Source of the DNA: Bathymodiolus brooksi
Taxonomy: Eukaryota; Mollusca; Bivalvia; Mytilida; Modiolidae
DNA length: 64,000 nt
Reading direction: 5' to 3'
Assembly (NCBI GenBank): GCA_963680875.1
Contig: OY804578.1
Coordinates: forward strand, 100,159,689 to 100,223,688
Position numbers and translations under genes: made by a program. A model generated the notes under the pieces. The model saw only the letters and a list, made by a program, of their open reading frames with translations. It was not told the origin of the DNA and did no database searches. Positions 10,795-22,130 of the stretch are shown here, piece by piece; the stretch's first letter is position 1, and the number at the start of each line of letters is the position of its first letter.

Positions 10795-10975
10795 ATTTTG
10801 TGGAACAGGAAATGCCTTCCCTTCCGGAGCACATGAGTTCACCCCGGTGTTACTGAGATTCGCGTTGCTCACTCTGAGTAGTGTTTTATTGACAACTGCT
10901 TGTTTCTTTTGGCATTGTATTGGCAGTTCTTCGATTTACGACTGCTAATCACGTATTAAGTATCTTTAAGCTTTT
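10795..10975 (+). mobile_element. Penelope-like element 3' UTR, diverged copy
   Basis: The blocks TGGAACAGGAAATGC, CTTCCGGAGCAC, ATGAGTTCACCCCGG, CGCGTTGCTC, TTCGATTTACGACTGC, TAATCACGTATT, AAGTATCTT are in PLE tail order. Confidence 0.65.
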
Positions 10976-11180
10976 CTCCAGGCCTCTGGGTCAATACTAA
11001 CCAAGAAGTCAGAACAACAGTTTGGTATTTGTTGGTATTATCAAACCCCAATTATTTTCATTGACAATATAATTCCAGTTTGTTTATACTATTATTATCA
11101 TTGTGCATACCACATATATAAATTCCATCTTTACAATAAATTGTATGCAAATTCTTTATTTACAGTTCTTAGATAATGTA

Positions 11181-11478
11181 GCGAGTGAGTGATTGTTGTT
11201 TAACGCCAACATTTTTTCAGCTATATCATGGCGAGAACAACTTAATTTTCAATGAGATGATGATAAGGTCCGCTTTGCAGTAGACCAACACGCTTAGTTG
11301 AATTGTTATTATGCTAGCTCACTGAAATAACAGTCCGCGGATAGACATGTCACCCCACTCGGACACACTATCCTGATTCCGAGCCAAACAGTCTTTGTTC
11401 TTTCTCCTTAGCGCTGCGTGCTTAGCCGAGAAGCAACAAATACCAATTACATAGTCTTTGGTTTGACCCGATAAATAA
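11181..11478 (-). mobile_element. SINE family C, head-truncated
   Basis: Read on the minus strand, the body matches the full copy at 25630-26000: GGTTTGACCCG boundary lost, then AAGACTATG, TTGTTGCTTCTC, GCACGCAGC, GGAGAAAGA, TTGGCTCGGAATCAGGAT, CCGAGTGGGGTGACATG, GTGAGCTAGC, ACTAAGCGTGTTGG, CTTGTTCTCGCCATGATATAG, and the tail TTGGCGTTAAACAACAATC. The tRNA-like head is missing. Confidence 0.75.
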
Positions 11479-11580
11479 TGTAATTATTATTAAAGATGAA
11501 ATACATCTCCGTCAGAAAGGTAACCTTCGTAAATTTTTGTTTAGGTCCTTCGTGTTGCTTTCTTCCCAAGACTTATTCTG

Positions 11581-11782
11581 GCTTTCTAATCTTGCGAGTT
11601 TGGTCGTGTCTGAAGGATATTACAGAAGAATCTTCCACTGTCCTAGCTTTCTAATTTTGCGAGTTTGGTCGTGTCTGAAGGATAATACAGAAGAATCGTT
11701 CACACTGTCCTAGCTTTCTAATCTGGCGAGTTTGGTCGTGTCTGAAGGATATTACAGAAGAATCGTTCACACTGTACTAGCT
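11581..11782. repeat. About 67-bp minisatellite, three copies
   Basis: Copies start at 11581, 11646 and 11713. The unit contains GCTTTCTAATCTTGCGAG, TTTGGTCGTGTCTGAAGGAT, ATTACAGAAGAATC and CACTGTCC. Confidence 0.85.
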
Positions 11783-11869
11783 ATCTATTATTAGTGTAAG
11801 CAAACATTCAACAGAATAACATAACTAAGGTTCTCCTCCCCCTGACATAGGTCACATTATACTATTTTG

Positions 11870-12175
11870 GTTATTATGTTTAGATCCTTTGGTTTTATTG
11901 CCCCCAAAAGCTTTAAATTATTTGGCTTTACAATCTTTCGATTATGAGCGTACCTGATGAAGGTTATTCTGCGCGTACCTGATGAAGGTTATTCTGAGCG
12001 CACCTGATGAAGGTTATTCTGAGCGTACCTGATGAAGGTTATTCTGAGCGTACCTGATGAAGGCTGTTATGAGCGTACCTGATGAAGGTTATTATGAGCG
12101 TACCTGATGAAGGTTATTCTAGAAACGCGTCGAGTGCATTACATTTGATATCTACGTTTTTATAATGACAATTTA
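11870..12175. repeat. Repeat family E with internal 25-bp array
   Basis: Begins with AGATCCTTTGGTTTTATTG, TTTAAATTATTTGGC and CGATTATGAGCG, then seven tandem copies of a 25-bp unit (starts 11946, 11971, 11996, 12021, 12046, 12071, 12096) with GAGCGTACCTGATGAAGG and TTATTCT, and ends with TAGAAACGCGTCG. The copies at 1135-1250 and 12258-12400 hold this block only once. Confidence 0.8.
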
Positions 12176-12257
12176 CTGCTGAAAAGTAGAAAATATTCGT
12201 AATAATAAAATTTTATTTACAAAAATATCAATCTTATTCTGTGCATCAATTGATTTT

Positions 12258-12400
12258 GGATATCCTTATTAGGGCTCTTTGGCTTACTTGATCCCAGAGA
12301 CTATATTAAATTATTTGGCTTTCCAATTTTTGACTATGATCGTAACTAATGAAGGTTATTCCAGAAACTCCTCGTGTTCACTAAATTATATAATATACGT
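12258..12400. repeat. Repeat family E, single-unit copy
   Basis: GGGCTCTTTGGCTTACTTG, AAATTATTTGGCTTTCC, GACTATGATCGTAAC, TAATGAAGGTTATTCC, AGAAACTCC: same block order as 11870-12175 but without the 25-bp expansion. Confidence 0.6.
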
Positions 12401-12849
12401 TTTTCAATGTAATATTTAGCAAAAATAGTATGAAATCGGTACTCAGTGGTCAAGTTAAAACAAATCTATAAGAAACCTTCCCTACATCAGAATGTTTTCC
12501 GTCCCCACAAGGAACATATTATCCTATCATATACCAGTAAAGCCTTTTCTGTTTTAAATTAATTATTCCATTCAACTTGTCTTAGACAAATCTGCACACA
12601 TCCAAAATATTTCTTAATGTAGCAAACCCTCAAATATTCTACATGTACAAAAATCTATATTACGCTATAAGCTGAAGTCCATCTTAAATTCTTTATTCGT
12701 CCTCTATAAGAATCACAATAAAAGATTATATAATTACTTTCCATTGTTGCCTTTTAAGGACAACATGGAATTTAAAAAATATATATAATTCTAATATATT
12801 TTTTTTTAAGATATGTTTCACCACTTGTAATTAAGAACAAAACACTCCA
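12401..12849. other. Gene-free AT-rich stretch
   Basis: Nothing recognised. Confidence 0.3.
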
Positions 12850-13060
12850 AAATAGAGGTATAATTTCGACGGGGCCTCTAGTAATCAGGAACTTTTTACC
12901 GCCGGTTTTTGTGGGTTGTACGATGCTTAATCTTTAGTTTTCTGTATATTCATTTGTAGATAATTATTTCTCCTTTTTGTCTTAATCCTTTTGGTCATTG
13001 TTTTGTCTGTTTTTCGAATTACGGCTTCTGATTTCTCCTTTTCTTCAAAGAACTAAAGTA
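12850..13060 (+). mobile_element. Penelope-like element 3' UTR, diverged copy
   Basis: Blocks in PLE tail order: AATCAGGAACTTTTTACC, GTTTTTGTGGGTTG, TTAATCTTTAGTTTTCTG, TTTGTAGATAATTATTTCTCC, TTTTGGTCATTGTTTTGTCTG, GAATTACGGCTTCTGA, TTTCTCC. Confidence 0.6.
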
Positions 13061-13157
13061 CTAAGTTATCAATATATTTGTGGTCAAAGTCGTAATACAA
13101 CACATATTGGGCATAACATCGTGTATTGTTTTAAGGTAATACTACATTAATTGGGAA

Positions 13158-13432
13158 GGGCCCAGGTGGCTCAGTGAGTTAGGTAGTTGGATTACCTAAC
13201 AACTCATACAAGCCTATCACCAATACGGCGTGGGTTCGCGCCCGGCTTTGTAAAGTACAAAAAGGGGTGCATTCGACTCACAGCCGCAAGTGATAAAACT
13301 TACCAGTTACTTGCCCTTGGTCGGTGGTTCTCTCCGGGTACTCCGGCTTCTTCCACCACTAAAACTGGTCGCCATGATATAGCTGAAATATTGCTGAAAG
13401 TGGCGTTAAGCATCAAAAATCAATCATATATT
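13158..13432 (+). mobile_element. SINE family B, full-length copy
   Basis: The tRNA-like head (GGCCCAGGTGGCTCAGTGAG, TTAGGTAGTTGGATTACC, then a B-box-like GGGTTCGCGCCCGG) is followed by a body with GTGCATTCGACTCACAG, CCGCAAGTGATAAAAC, CGGTGGTTCTCTCCGGGTAC, CTTCTTCCACCAC and AAAACTGGTCGCC. The shared tail is ATATAGCTGAAATATTGCTG, AAAGTGGCGTTAAGCATC and ending AATCAATCA. Families A and B share this tail, suggesting mobilisation by the same LINE; that part is inference. Confidence 0.85.
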
Positions 13433-15045
13433 TCGTTCAATGGTCTAAGCATTGCAGTGGAAACTCTAATGTGTCATGTTCTACCAACACAAGACATTTG
13501 GCTGCTTTTATTGTGTAATTAATCTAAAAAAAAGTGTAATTTCATGAACTATTAATACCTGTATATTGCAAAAAATGTAAATGTGGGTTGTTTGAAAGTT
13601 CCAGCTCTACTTAATCTCTACTATTTACGTTTCTTTGATCTTAATGTTAAGTTCTCTTTTATTATCTATTTTCTTCTTTAAAACAATGACATTCAACATA
13701 AAGCCTGTTTTTTTCATTCTGAACCATTAACCTGATTTTAAACATTTTTACAGTTGAGGTTTGTTTTACTTTGTGGTTTTAACCATGCGGTTATATGGTT
13801 AAAGAACATCTAAACCTGATCGAAAGCACGTTTGAATATGTTTGCACCTTGTTAATTACCAGTATATGATGTAATAGGAACATCTGTATTATAGACCCAT
13901 TTCCAAGTTGTTTATTGACATTCTGCATTGTTTTATTTGTTTATAAAGAATTAAATGGATAATTAAATTATTTTATTTGTTTATTTTATTATTTTGTGTG
14001 TGTGTTTAAGTTGAATTGTTTTATTTGTTAATGAAGAATTAATTTTACTTTGTTAAAAAATAATCAATGAACAGGAAAGTTCTCTTAAATATTGTTCTTC
14101 AACCATTGCGTTTTTTTATCTATCTTAAACAGGTTTATGGATCATGATTTAAACGTGTTTCAGGTTGTTTTCAACCATAAACAAGTCTGAGAATAAAAAG
14201 ACAGGCCTATACATGTATATAAACTTGAGAGAAAACCGAAAGGGCAATCAAGAATGAACAATCCAGAGAAACAGGCAATATTGGTAACTGGACGAAGACA
14301 AACAAAACAAAGCAAAAAACACAGCACACAAAACTAAAAAGATGAGTAAAATGCATTCTTTTCTACTTAATTTATTTTCAAACCAAGATAAAACTGAAAA
14401 TAATTTTTACGAAAAGAAACACGGAATTATGTTATAACAATTATAAAATGGCTAATGACAAATCAGGGTAAATAGGTATTTTGCTGTTAAATTAGTTTGT
14501 ATTAGTTATATCTGATGTGACAAAATACATTTCGAATGGTATATAATGCTTTTAGAATGAGGCAAAAACGTTTTCAGATTCTTAATTCTTCATTAGAAAT
14601 ATGTTTTTAAATTTTAAATGAGGTTATTAACATTTAGATTTCAGAATTAAATTTAGCAAAATTTAGAAATTATGTCAGTTATAACACTATTTGTATGCTT
14701 TGACATTGCTTTGGGTATAATAGATAGTATTTTCATATGCAACGCAATGATGAATCAAACCTAGGAAGACTTGTAACGAGTGTCGTGGGAGATTACCTCT
14801 TATCGTTATGGAGATTAGAAGAAGCTATAACTGTAATTGTTTTTGTCTTTTGAGGCAATTATCAAAAAATTATTATACAATTACAAAAAGGAATAACTGA
14901 TTATATATATATTAGCAAAGATTAAAACTAGTGCACTATACTTAGAAATTATTACTTTTCCTATTTTATTGTCAAATTTTTTATGGATGTGATGGTAAAA
15001 TTGAGCAATAACAATAGACCGGAGAACAGTTACCAAAGTCCTTAT
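13433..15045. other. Gene-free AT-rich stretch with one UTR fragment
   Basis: No gene recognised. Positions 14215-14345 are a minus-strand fragment of the second PLE-type UTR (AGAAAACCGAAAGGGCAATC, CAATCCAGAGAAACAGGC, GACGAAGACAAAC), matching 16420-16490 in reverse. Confidence 0.5.
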
Positions 15046-15048
15046 ATT

Positions 15049-15089
<41 letters not shown>

Positions 15090-15195
15090 CTTTATTCTCA
15101 ATAACCATATACAACGGTACAGAGAAGACATAAATATACAATAACAAATACAAAATACAAAATAGATATAAATATATATACAGTATATACAACAG
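15046..15195 (-). mobile_element. Non-LTR retrotransposon 3' end with (GATT)n tail
   Basis: On the minus strand the sequence ends GGTTATTGAGAATAAAGATG followed by about ten copies of ATTG/GATT. A tetranucleotide tail after a UTR with an AATAAA-like motif is typical of LINE 3' ends. No coding part remains. Confidence 0.55.
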
Positions 15196-15538
15196 AGACA
15201 TGGGTGTAAGACAGTCTTTTATTTATTTATATTTCGTATAAATTTACATAATTGTTCTAAATTTTGTTTTTGATAAGCACTCATGATTTGTTTGAATTTA
15301 AGAATATTTGGTCTTTCTCGTAAATTTGTAACAATGAACCTATTGCTTTGTGTATTTTTCAATTAAATAGCATTAAAGGTTACAGATTGTGTATTCATTT
15401 ATATTACTAAACTTTCAACCCATTAATATTAAATAAAGAAATAACATTAAACTATTACAAACATGGCATTCTTTCATTTTGGAATTACCAAAAGCTTCAT
15501 GTTTTACTTATACAAGGTTAATTTTTTACGCTTAGAAG

Positions 15539-15800
15539 ATCCAGGTTTTACAATTACGAGGTCCAGGTTTTAAAATTGCGAACACCAGGTTTTACAATTA
15601 TGAACTCCAAGTTTCCCAATTGCGAGCTCCACGTTTTAAAATTACGAGCTCCAGGTTTTAATATTACGAGACCCAAGATTTACAGTTACGAGCACCGTGT
15701 TTTTGCAATTTCGAGCACTCGGTTTTACAGTTTCGAGCACTCGGTTTTGAAATTGCTGGCTCCAGGTTTTACAATTACAAACTCTAGGTTTACGAGTTAC
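15539..15800. repeat. 22-bp minisatellite, about 12 diverged copies
   Basis: The consensus unit is about CCAGGTTTTACAATTACGAG plus two bases. Copies vary (AACACCAGG, AGCTCCACG, AGCACTCGG). Long frames open on both strands are by-products of the periodicity. Confidence 0.8.
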
Positions 15801-15978
15801 AGTTACCATGTCTGAACAAAATGCAAACAATAGGAAATAAGGATATTGAAATGTTTTATTTGTTGGGCTGTTTTTTTTTATCCAGATTGTTTCTTACCAC
15901 AAATATCTTTCAGACTTAGATATTTTGTTTTCGGTGCGTTGTTATTTTGTATATGGATTGTCACTTAATACACGTATC

Positions 15979-16500
15979 TACGGTCGTCATCATGATCTGG
16001 TTGACCGTTACGAAATATCCATATCTCAATTGACAATAGATCTTTTATTTTTTACGTAGATGTTTTCTTTCCTCTCTCATTGCCAAGACGTTTACCGGAC
16101 TTGACTGTATATATGAGTAACACGACAGGTGTCTTAGAAGAAACAGGAACTGCTTATCCTTCGCGAGCACCTGAGTTCACACCCGGTATGTTGGTGGGGT
16201 CCGTGTTGCTCATTGTTTACCATTTTTTTGTGTTGTCCTATTATGGGTTCTGAGTTCTATGTTGTTGTGCCGTTACGATTTTCGCATAAAACGATGTTCA
16301 ATTCGTCTTTACCTCTAGTTGTTTGTAGGAGCGTTCATGTCTTATTTACGTTATTTGTGTTTGTTTGCGCATAGTGGTGTCCAACACATTTTGTGTTGTG
16401 TTTTTGCTTTGGGTTTCTTTGTCTTATGTGCCTTATGTTGCCAGTTTCTCTGGATTGTCCGTTTTTGCTTGCCTTTTCGGCGTTCTTAAATGTTTATAAT
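15979..16500 (+). mobile_element. Penelope-like element: C-terminal coding scrap plus 3' UTR
   Basis: The frame from 15979 reads YGRHHDLVDRYEISISQL, the conserved end of the PLE reverse transcriptase ORF that also appears at 26770-26840. It is followed by UTR blocks AACACGACAGGTG, AACAGGAACTGC, GAGTTCACACCCGG, TGGGGTCCGTGTTGCTC, and then the second-subtype tail GTTACGATTTTCGC, CTTTACCTCTAGTTG, GTCCAACACATTTTG and GTTGCCAGTTTCTCTGG. This copy links the coding end to the UTR subtype expanded at 2821-3164. Confidence 0.7.
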
Positions 16501-16756
16501 GAAAAATGTGAAGAAGAAATGTGAAGCATAAAATTTAAGGCAGTTGATTGCTTTGTAAAGTTTATGTCCTGAAATCAAGTCTATACTATATACACATGTA
16601 ATATTCACATGATGGATGAAAAGTCATCGGCTGGTTTTTTTTGTTTTTTTTTATCTATTATACATATGACAACTTCTGTGTCTCGAAGATTAAATACCGG
16701 TATATTCTCTATAAAGTTCAAGATTCTTTACAACAACGCTGCTCATACCGCTATAT

Positions 16757-16985
16757 GTGAGAGTTGGCATGTTACTAGCATGTGAAAAACATTTGGATGA
16801 CCGAATCATTTCACTAAGACAGAAGATTTGGGTCCACAAAACAAGCTTAGCCCCGCCACTTTCTATTGAAGTGTATGTACCTAGACAGGTAAATGGGCGT
16901 TCATGCATATTTGTTAGGGTTTTCAATTGTGCTTCTTTTTCTATGATTTTTCTATTAGATTTTGGAACCGTTCCGCTAGTGTGAT
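16757..16985 (+). repeat. Dispersed repeat family D
   Basis: GAAGATTTGGGTCCACAAAAC, CCCCGCCACTTTC, TATTGAAGTGTATGTACC, GGGCGTTCATGCATATTTG and TTTCTATGATTTTTC recur at 46615-46735, 45375-45440 and, reversed, at 1547-1660. Family unknown. Confidence 0.5.
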
Positions 16986-17344
16986 ATATTTCTTTTTATT
17001 TTCTATATGTATGTGATATTAAAATTTTGTTCGTTTATCTTCAATATACAAATCTCATACTCTGTGATAAGAACGTACAACTTGGTTTAGTTTCTATTTT
17101 CGTTTCTGGTATGTTTGTGCAGAAGTCATGTATTTTTTTCTTGCTATTTGTGTCTGGTCTCACAATACACAACCTAGAGGTGTGTAAAAAGTAGAAGAAG
17201 CATAATACCACTTCGTAAAATAGACCATTTGCAGGGGCAGATCCAGGATTTCAAGTTAGGGGGGGAGGGGGGCGAACCTAAAAGAATTGCGCCGAACTGA
17301 GCGAAAAATGTTGAGGTATTTCGTGTGAAAAATCACGATTTTAC

Positions 17345-18292
17345 GCCAAAAAATCATATTTTTTACCACAACTTATTATTTTGTTCTCACAAGAAAGATA
17401 TTTTGTTCCCACAACATACTATTTTGTTCCCACAACATTATTATCTTGTTCCCTCAATATATTATTTTGTTCCCACAACATATCATATTGTTCCCTCAAT
17501 ATATTATTATTAATACTAATTAATCATCCCCCTCAACAGAGGCCACCCATCTTATAAGGCCAGATTTCAAATGCCCTGAGATAGTAAAATACTAATTAAT
17601 TATCTCCCTCAACAGAGGCCACCCGTCTTATATGACCAGATTTCAAATGCCCTGAGATAGTAAAATACTAATTAATTATCTCCCTCAATAGAGGCCACCC
17701 ATCTTATAAGGCCAGATTTCAAATGCATTGAGATAGTAAAATACTAATAAATGCATTTGAAATTTGGCCTCATAGGACAGGTGGCCTCTCTTGAGGGGGA
17801 TAATTAATTAGTATTTTACTATCTCAGGGCATTTGAAATCTGGTCATATAAGATGGGTGGCCTCTATTGAGGGAGATAAATAATTAGTATTTTACTATCT
17901 CAGTGCATTTAACTTCTGGACTTATAAGATGGGTGGCCTCTCTTTTAAGGGGGATAATTAATTAGTATTTTACTATCTCAGGGTATTTGAAACCTGGTCA
18001 TATAAGATGAGTGGCCTCTATTGAGGGGGATAATTAATTAGTATTTTACTATCTTAGTACATTTGAAATCTGGCCTTATAAGATGGGTGGCCTCGGTTGA
18101 GGGGGGTAATTAATTAGTATTAATAATAATATATTGAGAGAACAATATGACATGTTGTGGGAACAAAATAATATATTGAGGGAACAAGATAATAATGTTG
18201 TGGGAACAAAATAGTATATTGTGGGAACAAAATATCTTTCGTGTGTGAACAAAATGATAAGTTGTGGGAACAAAATAATAAAAATTATCGCA
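17345..18292. mobile_element. Foldback element with tandem repeats in both arms
   Basis: A near-perfect palindrome about 0.95 kb long, centred near 17750. Outer parts of each arm (17355-17510 and 18125-18285) are short tandem repeats built on TTGTTCCCACAACAT and its complement. Inner parts repeat a roughly 80-bp unit with TAATTAATTATC, AGGCCACCC, CTTATAAGG and CAGATTTCAAATGC: about three copies on the left, four to five on the right. There is almost no spacer. Large inverted arms built of tandem repeats match the foldback class. No open reading frame or clear TSD. Confidence 0.8.
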
Positions 18293-20059
18293 TGGCCTTA
18301 ATCAGCCACCGTACAAATATCTATAAATTATAGGGAAAATGTATTATTGTCTTTCTCTCCTCCGACGATCTTGCATGGTGCGGGTACATTTTTACCCGCT
18401 GTAAGGGTAATAACTCTGATGATAAACGTCAAAAAACGTATTATTTTATTTAAAAAATCTGAAATAGGCAAATGGTATATTGGTCTTGCACCAGTTTTGC
18501 ATGGATGTGTGGTGTTGAATGCTGTATAGTTGTGTTGAGTTTGTTTTGCTAAGATTTTGACTGGTCCATTTTGATTGTGATTCTGTGCTCATATATTGAT
18601 TGTTTTTTGTAAAGTAAAGTTGCAACGTCTGTCATTGCGATACTAAAAAGTATTGGAAAGAAATGGACCTCATTGAGACTCACTTTTCAGATAATTAATA
18701 GATTGGGTTTTTTTTTTTTTCAAATTGTCTGCAATTTTTCGTTTTTATAGAATCAAATAGATTATGAATTAGTTCACCACACTGCAGCTGAGACAGATAA
18801 TGTAATGAGTAACTGCAACGTATTGATCTGATGGATGACGTCACTTAATATTGAAAGCCAGACAAATGTGTCTGCAAACTGCATTAATAACGTTAATAAT
18901 GATACAATATTAATTCTAATTAATAGAGTAATTTTCTAATTATTGTGTTGTTCGACCAGTACAAAATGTCACAATCCGTCTAGAAAAAAACCCAAAACGG
19001 ATGAATCACAAAATGAAAATGAAACGCACTTTCAAAACTAGATTTGGAAACTCCAGAGATCTCTAATGACGCGAATTTCTGCTAAATATTGGAATGGCAA
19101 CTTTGTGGTCAACTTCTGCATTTTTTTTTTCTCAACCACATTTCAAAAACGCCTCCAACTGACTAAAGAGTAACATGAATGCTTCTTTACGTATTCGAAA
19201 ATATTACATGCATTGGTTGTCATTGAAAACTTGTTAGCAATTTCATTCCACCAAACTTGTGATTTTGGTCTATTATCCACAGTTTTGCCTCTTAGAAATC
19301 ATGCCTATTTCCGGTGCTGATAAAATAAGACATTTGCATGTCCATTTTAGAGGACGATGATTTAAAGAATTAATTTAAACATATTTTATTGTCTAAATAA
19401 TGACAAAAGGATCAGACACAAGTTTCTCAACTTAGTATTGTCTTCTCCATATACATACAATACAATATACAATATGATAAGCATTATTATTACATTATTT
19501 CTCTAAAATTTTCACATGAAGACATGAAACAAAAAATGTAGCAATAAAGCAGAATGCAACAATGGAATACCATTAAATGTAACCAATCAAACAGACCCGA
19601 GTATAAAAAAAAAAGAAAAGAAAACTGGGACATAGACAGTTGCACGTAAAGAATTACGGTAAAATGAACGCAAAGTAATTTTACTTTTACCTGGTTAAGT
19701 TAATTTACAAACGAGGTACGTTAACGATAAAGAAGCAGAAGTAACAAAAATACGAAACTATCGTATTAGATCACTGTTTTAATATCAAGTACAAACGACA
19801 CATACAAAATGTTCATGCAGACAATCACGTGCACATCAAATCGTCTGCAGACAAAACTAATATCCTGTGGGTGTCGTGTCTGATAAAAAGGTCTTAAACC
19901 TTTTGTTTAGTTGAAGTCTCAGCAATTTTAATAAGACAAAAAATAGCATATCTTGGTACAAAGTACAATAACAGCCCCATAAATTTAAATGACAAACAAG
20001 AGGTTCGTCTGAGTGAGAATGAGATAACTGATCATAAGGAAAAGTAAAATAGGAATAAT
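18293..20059. other. Gene-free stretch
   Basis: No gene, tRNA or repeat family recognised with confidence. Base composition resembles the rest of the window. Confidence 0.3.
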
Positions 20060-20318
20060 GCAGGGTTATGGTTAGAGTTATGGTGTTTAACGCCACTTTC
20101 AACAATATTTTAGTTATATCGTGGGGGGTTGGTTTTATTGGTGAAGGAAACCGGAGAAAACCACCGCCGCAAGTCACTGAAAAGTTTTATCACGCAATGT
20201 TGTATCGAGTACACCTCGTCTGTGTGGGGTTCGAACTCACAACGTTAGTTGAGATAGGCACTGCTTGCATAGGTATTTTGAAATCCAACTACCATACGAT
20301 CACGACCACGATGGCGCC
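20060..20318 (-). mobile_element. SINE family A, full-length copy
   Basis: On the minus strand: tRNA-like head GTCGTGATCGTATGGTAG, TTGGATTTCAAAATACC, AGCAGTGCC, and GTGAGTTCGAACCCC (B box). The body has GAGGTGTACTCGATAC, AACATTGCGTGATAAAAC, AGTGACTTGCGGC, GGTTTCCTTCACC, AATAAAACC. The tail has TATAACTAAAATATTGTTG, AAAGTGGCGTTAAACACC, ATAACTCTAACC. Confidence 0.85.
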
Positions 20319-20424
20319 GGAATAATGCAACTAGAAATTCTTTTATGTAGCCCATCTCAATTTACCATAGTTTGCTATCGTCGGTATCATATCAACACCA
20401 ACCAACTATCTATTTTCTAAACCG

Positions 20425-20466
20425 CATCGGTGGCGTAATGGTTAGCGTAATGGTTAGCGTGAACAT
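20425..20466 (+). mobile_element. SINE family C head fragment
   Basis: AACCGCATCGGTGGCGTAATG and GGTTAGCGTAATGGTTAGCG match the A-box side of the family C tRNA-like head at 25630-25660, with an internal short duplication. Confidence 0.55.
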
Positions 20467-20694
20467 TTTTTTTGGGCCCAAAGGTTTTCTTTTTTATTTC
20501 CCCCATATGATCCTTTGTTGTAATTATATTGATAGAGTGACCATCTAGAATTTAGAAAAGGGTTAAAAAAAATGTCATGTGGTGGTACCGATAATGTATT
20601 TCTGATTGACAATACATCATTTCAATACTTTATTGGTTCACATTGTACACGAAATCAATAATTACAATAAACAAAAATATAATAAAAAAACATG

Positions 20695-22130
20695 ACGATT
20701 ATGGTTAGGGTTATGGTGGTTAACGCCACTTTCAACAATATTTCAGTTATATCGTGGTGGTCAGTTTTATTGGTAGAGGGAACCGGAGTACCCCGAGAAA
20801 ACCACCGACCTGCCGCAAGTCGTAGAAAATAAAGCTAAAATTTTACCCTGTGATACATCTTTGAATTTTGTTCAGACTAATAAGAGGAGTCATGTTTATT
20901 TCACCCAGTTTCACAAGAATGGCCCAAGCGGGCTGATAAAGCAAGTTTATTAACTGCTTTCGGAATGTTATTACATGCCTTTCCGTCAATGTTCGTAAGT
21001 TCACTTCGTGAATTTCCGGAAAACTGTGTTTACAAGCATGGCGAACTAAACTGTTTTATTGAATATTTGCACAGAAAATGATTAGCTGCCAATTTTCTCT
21101 CTTATGATATTGAAAGTGCTAGAAAAAAATGCATTTATTAGATTTGCGTATTAAAACAATAAATTTCTTGTTCTATAGCAACGTATTTAATTCTAGCCAA
21201 AAATTAATAAACATTTTGGTACAAATTAGTTACATTGTATTTTCTCTGTTGAAGTATATGATAAACATATCATAACATGACATTTTTCATATCATACCCT
21301 TTATCAGCCCTCGTCCATATATCATCCCTTGAGCCTATCGGCTCTCGGGCTGATATAATGACCTAGGGCTAATAAAGGGTATGTTATCATAGTGAAAAAT
21401 GCCATGTAATAATCTATATTTATCATATACTTGTATTTGAAAAAGTTAAAATGTTACCTTGTAATAAAACTTTGAGCTTTGCTTAGAATAATAAGAGGAG
21501 TCATGTTTATTTCACCCAGTTTCACAATAAAGGTCCAAGTGGGCTGATAAAGCAAGTTTCTTAACTGCTTCCGGAATGTTATTACATGCCTTTCCGTCAC
21601 TTCGTGAATTTCCGGAAAACTGTGTTTACAGACACGGCGGATTCAACTGTTTTATAAAATATTTGCGCAGAAAATTATTAACTTCCAATTTCTCACTTAT
21701 GATATTAAAAGTGCTTAAAAAACGTGCATTTAATGGATTTGTATATTAAAACAATAATTTTTTGTTCTATAACTATATGTATACAGGTATTTAATTCTAG
21801 CCAAAATGACTAAACATTTTGGTACAAATCAGTTATTTCCTCTGTTGAAGTATGTGATAAACATATCATAACATGTCATTATTCATATCACACCCTTTAT
21901 CAACCCTCGTTCAAATATCATCCCTTGGGCCTATCGGCTCTCGGGCTGATATCATGACCTCGGGCTGATAAATGGTATGATATGAAAAATGCCATGTAAT
22001 AATCTATATTTATCACATAATGTTGTATCGAGTACAACTGGCCTTAGCGAGTTTCGAACTACATCGTTAGTGGTGATTGGCACTGATTGCATTGGTTAGT
22101 TCTAAATCCAACTACTATACGATCACGACA
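20695..22130 (-). mobile_element. SINE family A split by a duplicated 0.6-kb repeat
   Basis: The tail half of a minus-strand SINE A lies at 20695-20827 (TTAACGCCACTTTCAACAAT, CGGAGTACCCCGAGAAAACC). The head half is at 22010-22130 (ATAATGTTGTATCGAGTAC, CCAACTACTATACGATCACG). The two halves are colinear, so the 1.2 kb between them (20828-22018) was inserted after the SINE. Confidence 0.75.
20828..22018. repeat. Two tandem copies of a 0.55-0.61-kb repeat with internal palindrome
   Basis: Copy 1 (20828-21436) and copy 2 (21437-22018) share AATAAGAGGAGTCATG, TTTATTTCACCCAG, GGAATGTTATTACATGCC, TTCGTGAATTTCCGG and GATAAACATATCATAACATG. Each ends in an imperfect hairpin (about 21265-21425 and 21870-22012) around GGGCTGATA and CTATCGGCTCTCGGG. 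No coding capacity. Confidence 0.8.

Noticed and set aside
15576..15830. Overlapping open frames on both strands
   Set aside because: By-product of the 22-bp minisatellite.
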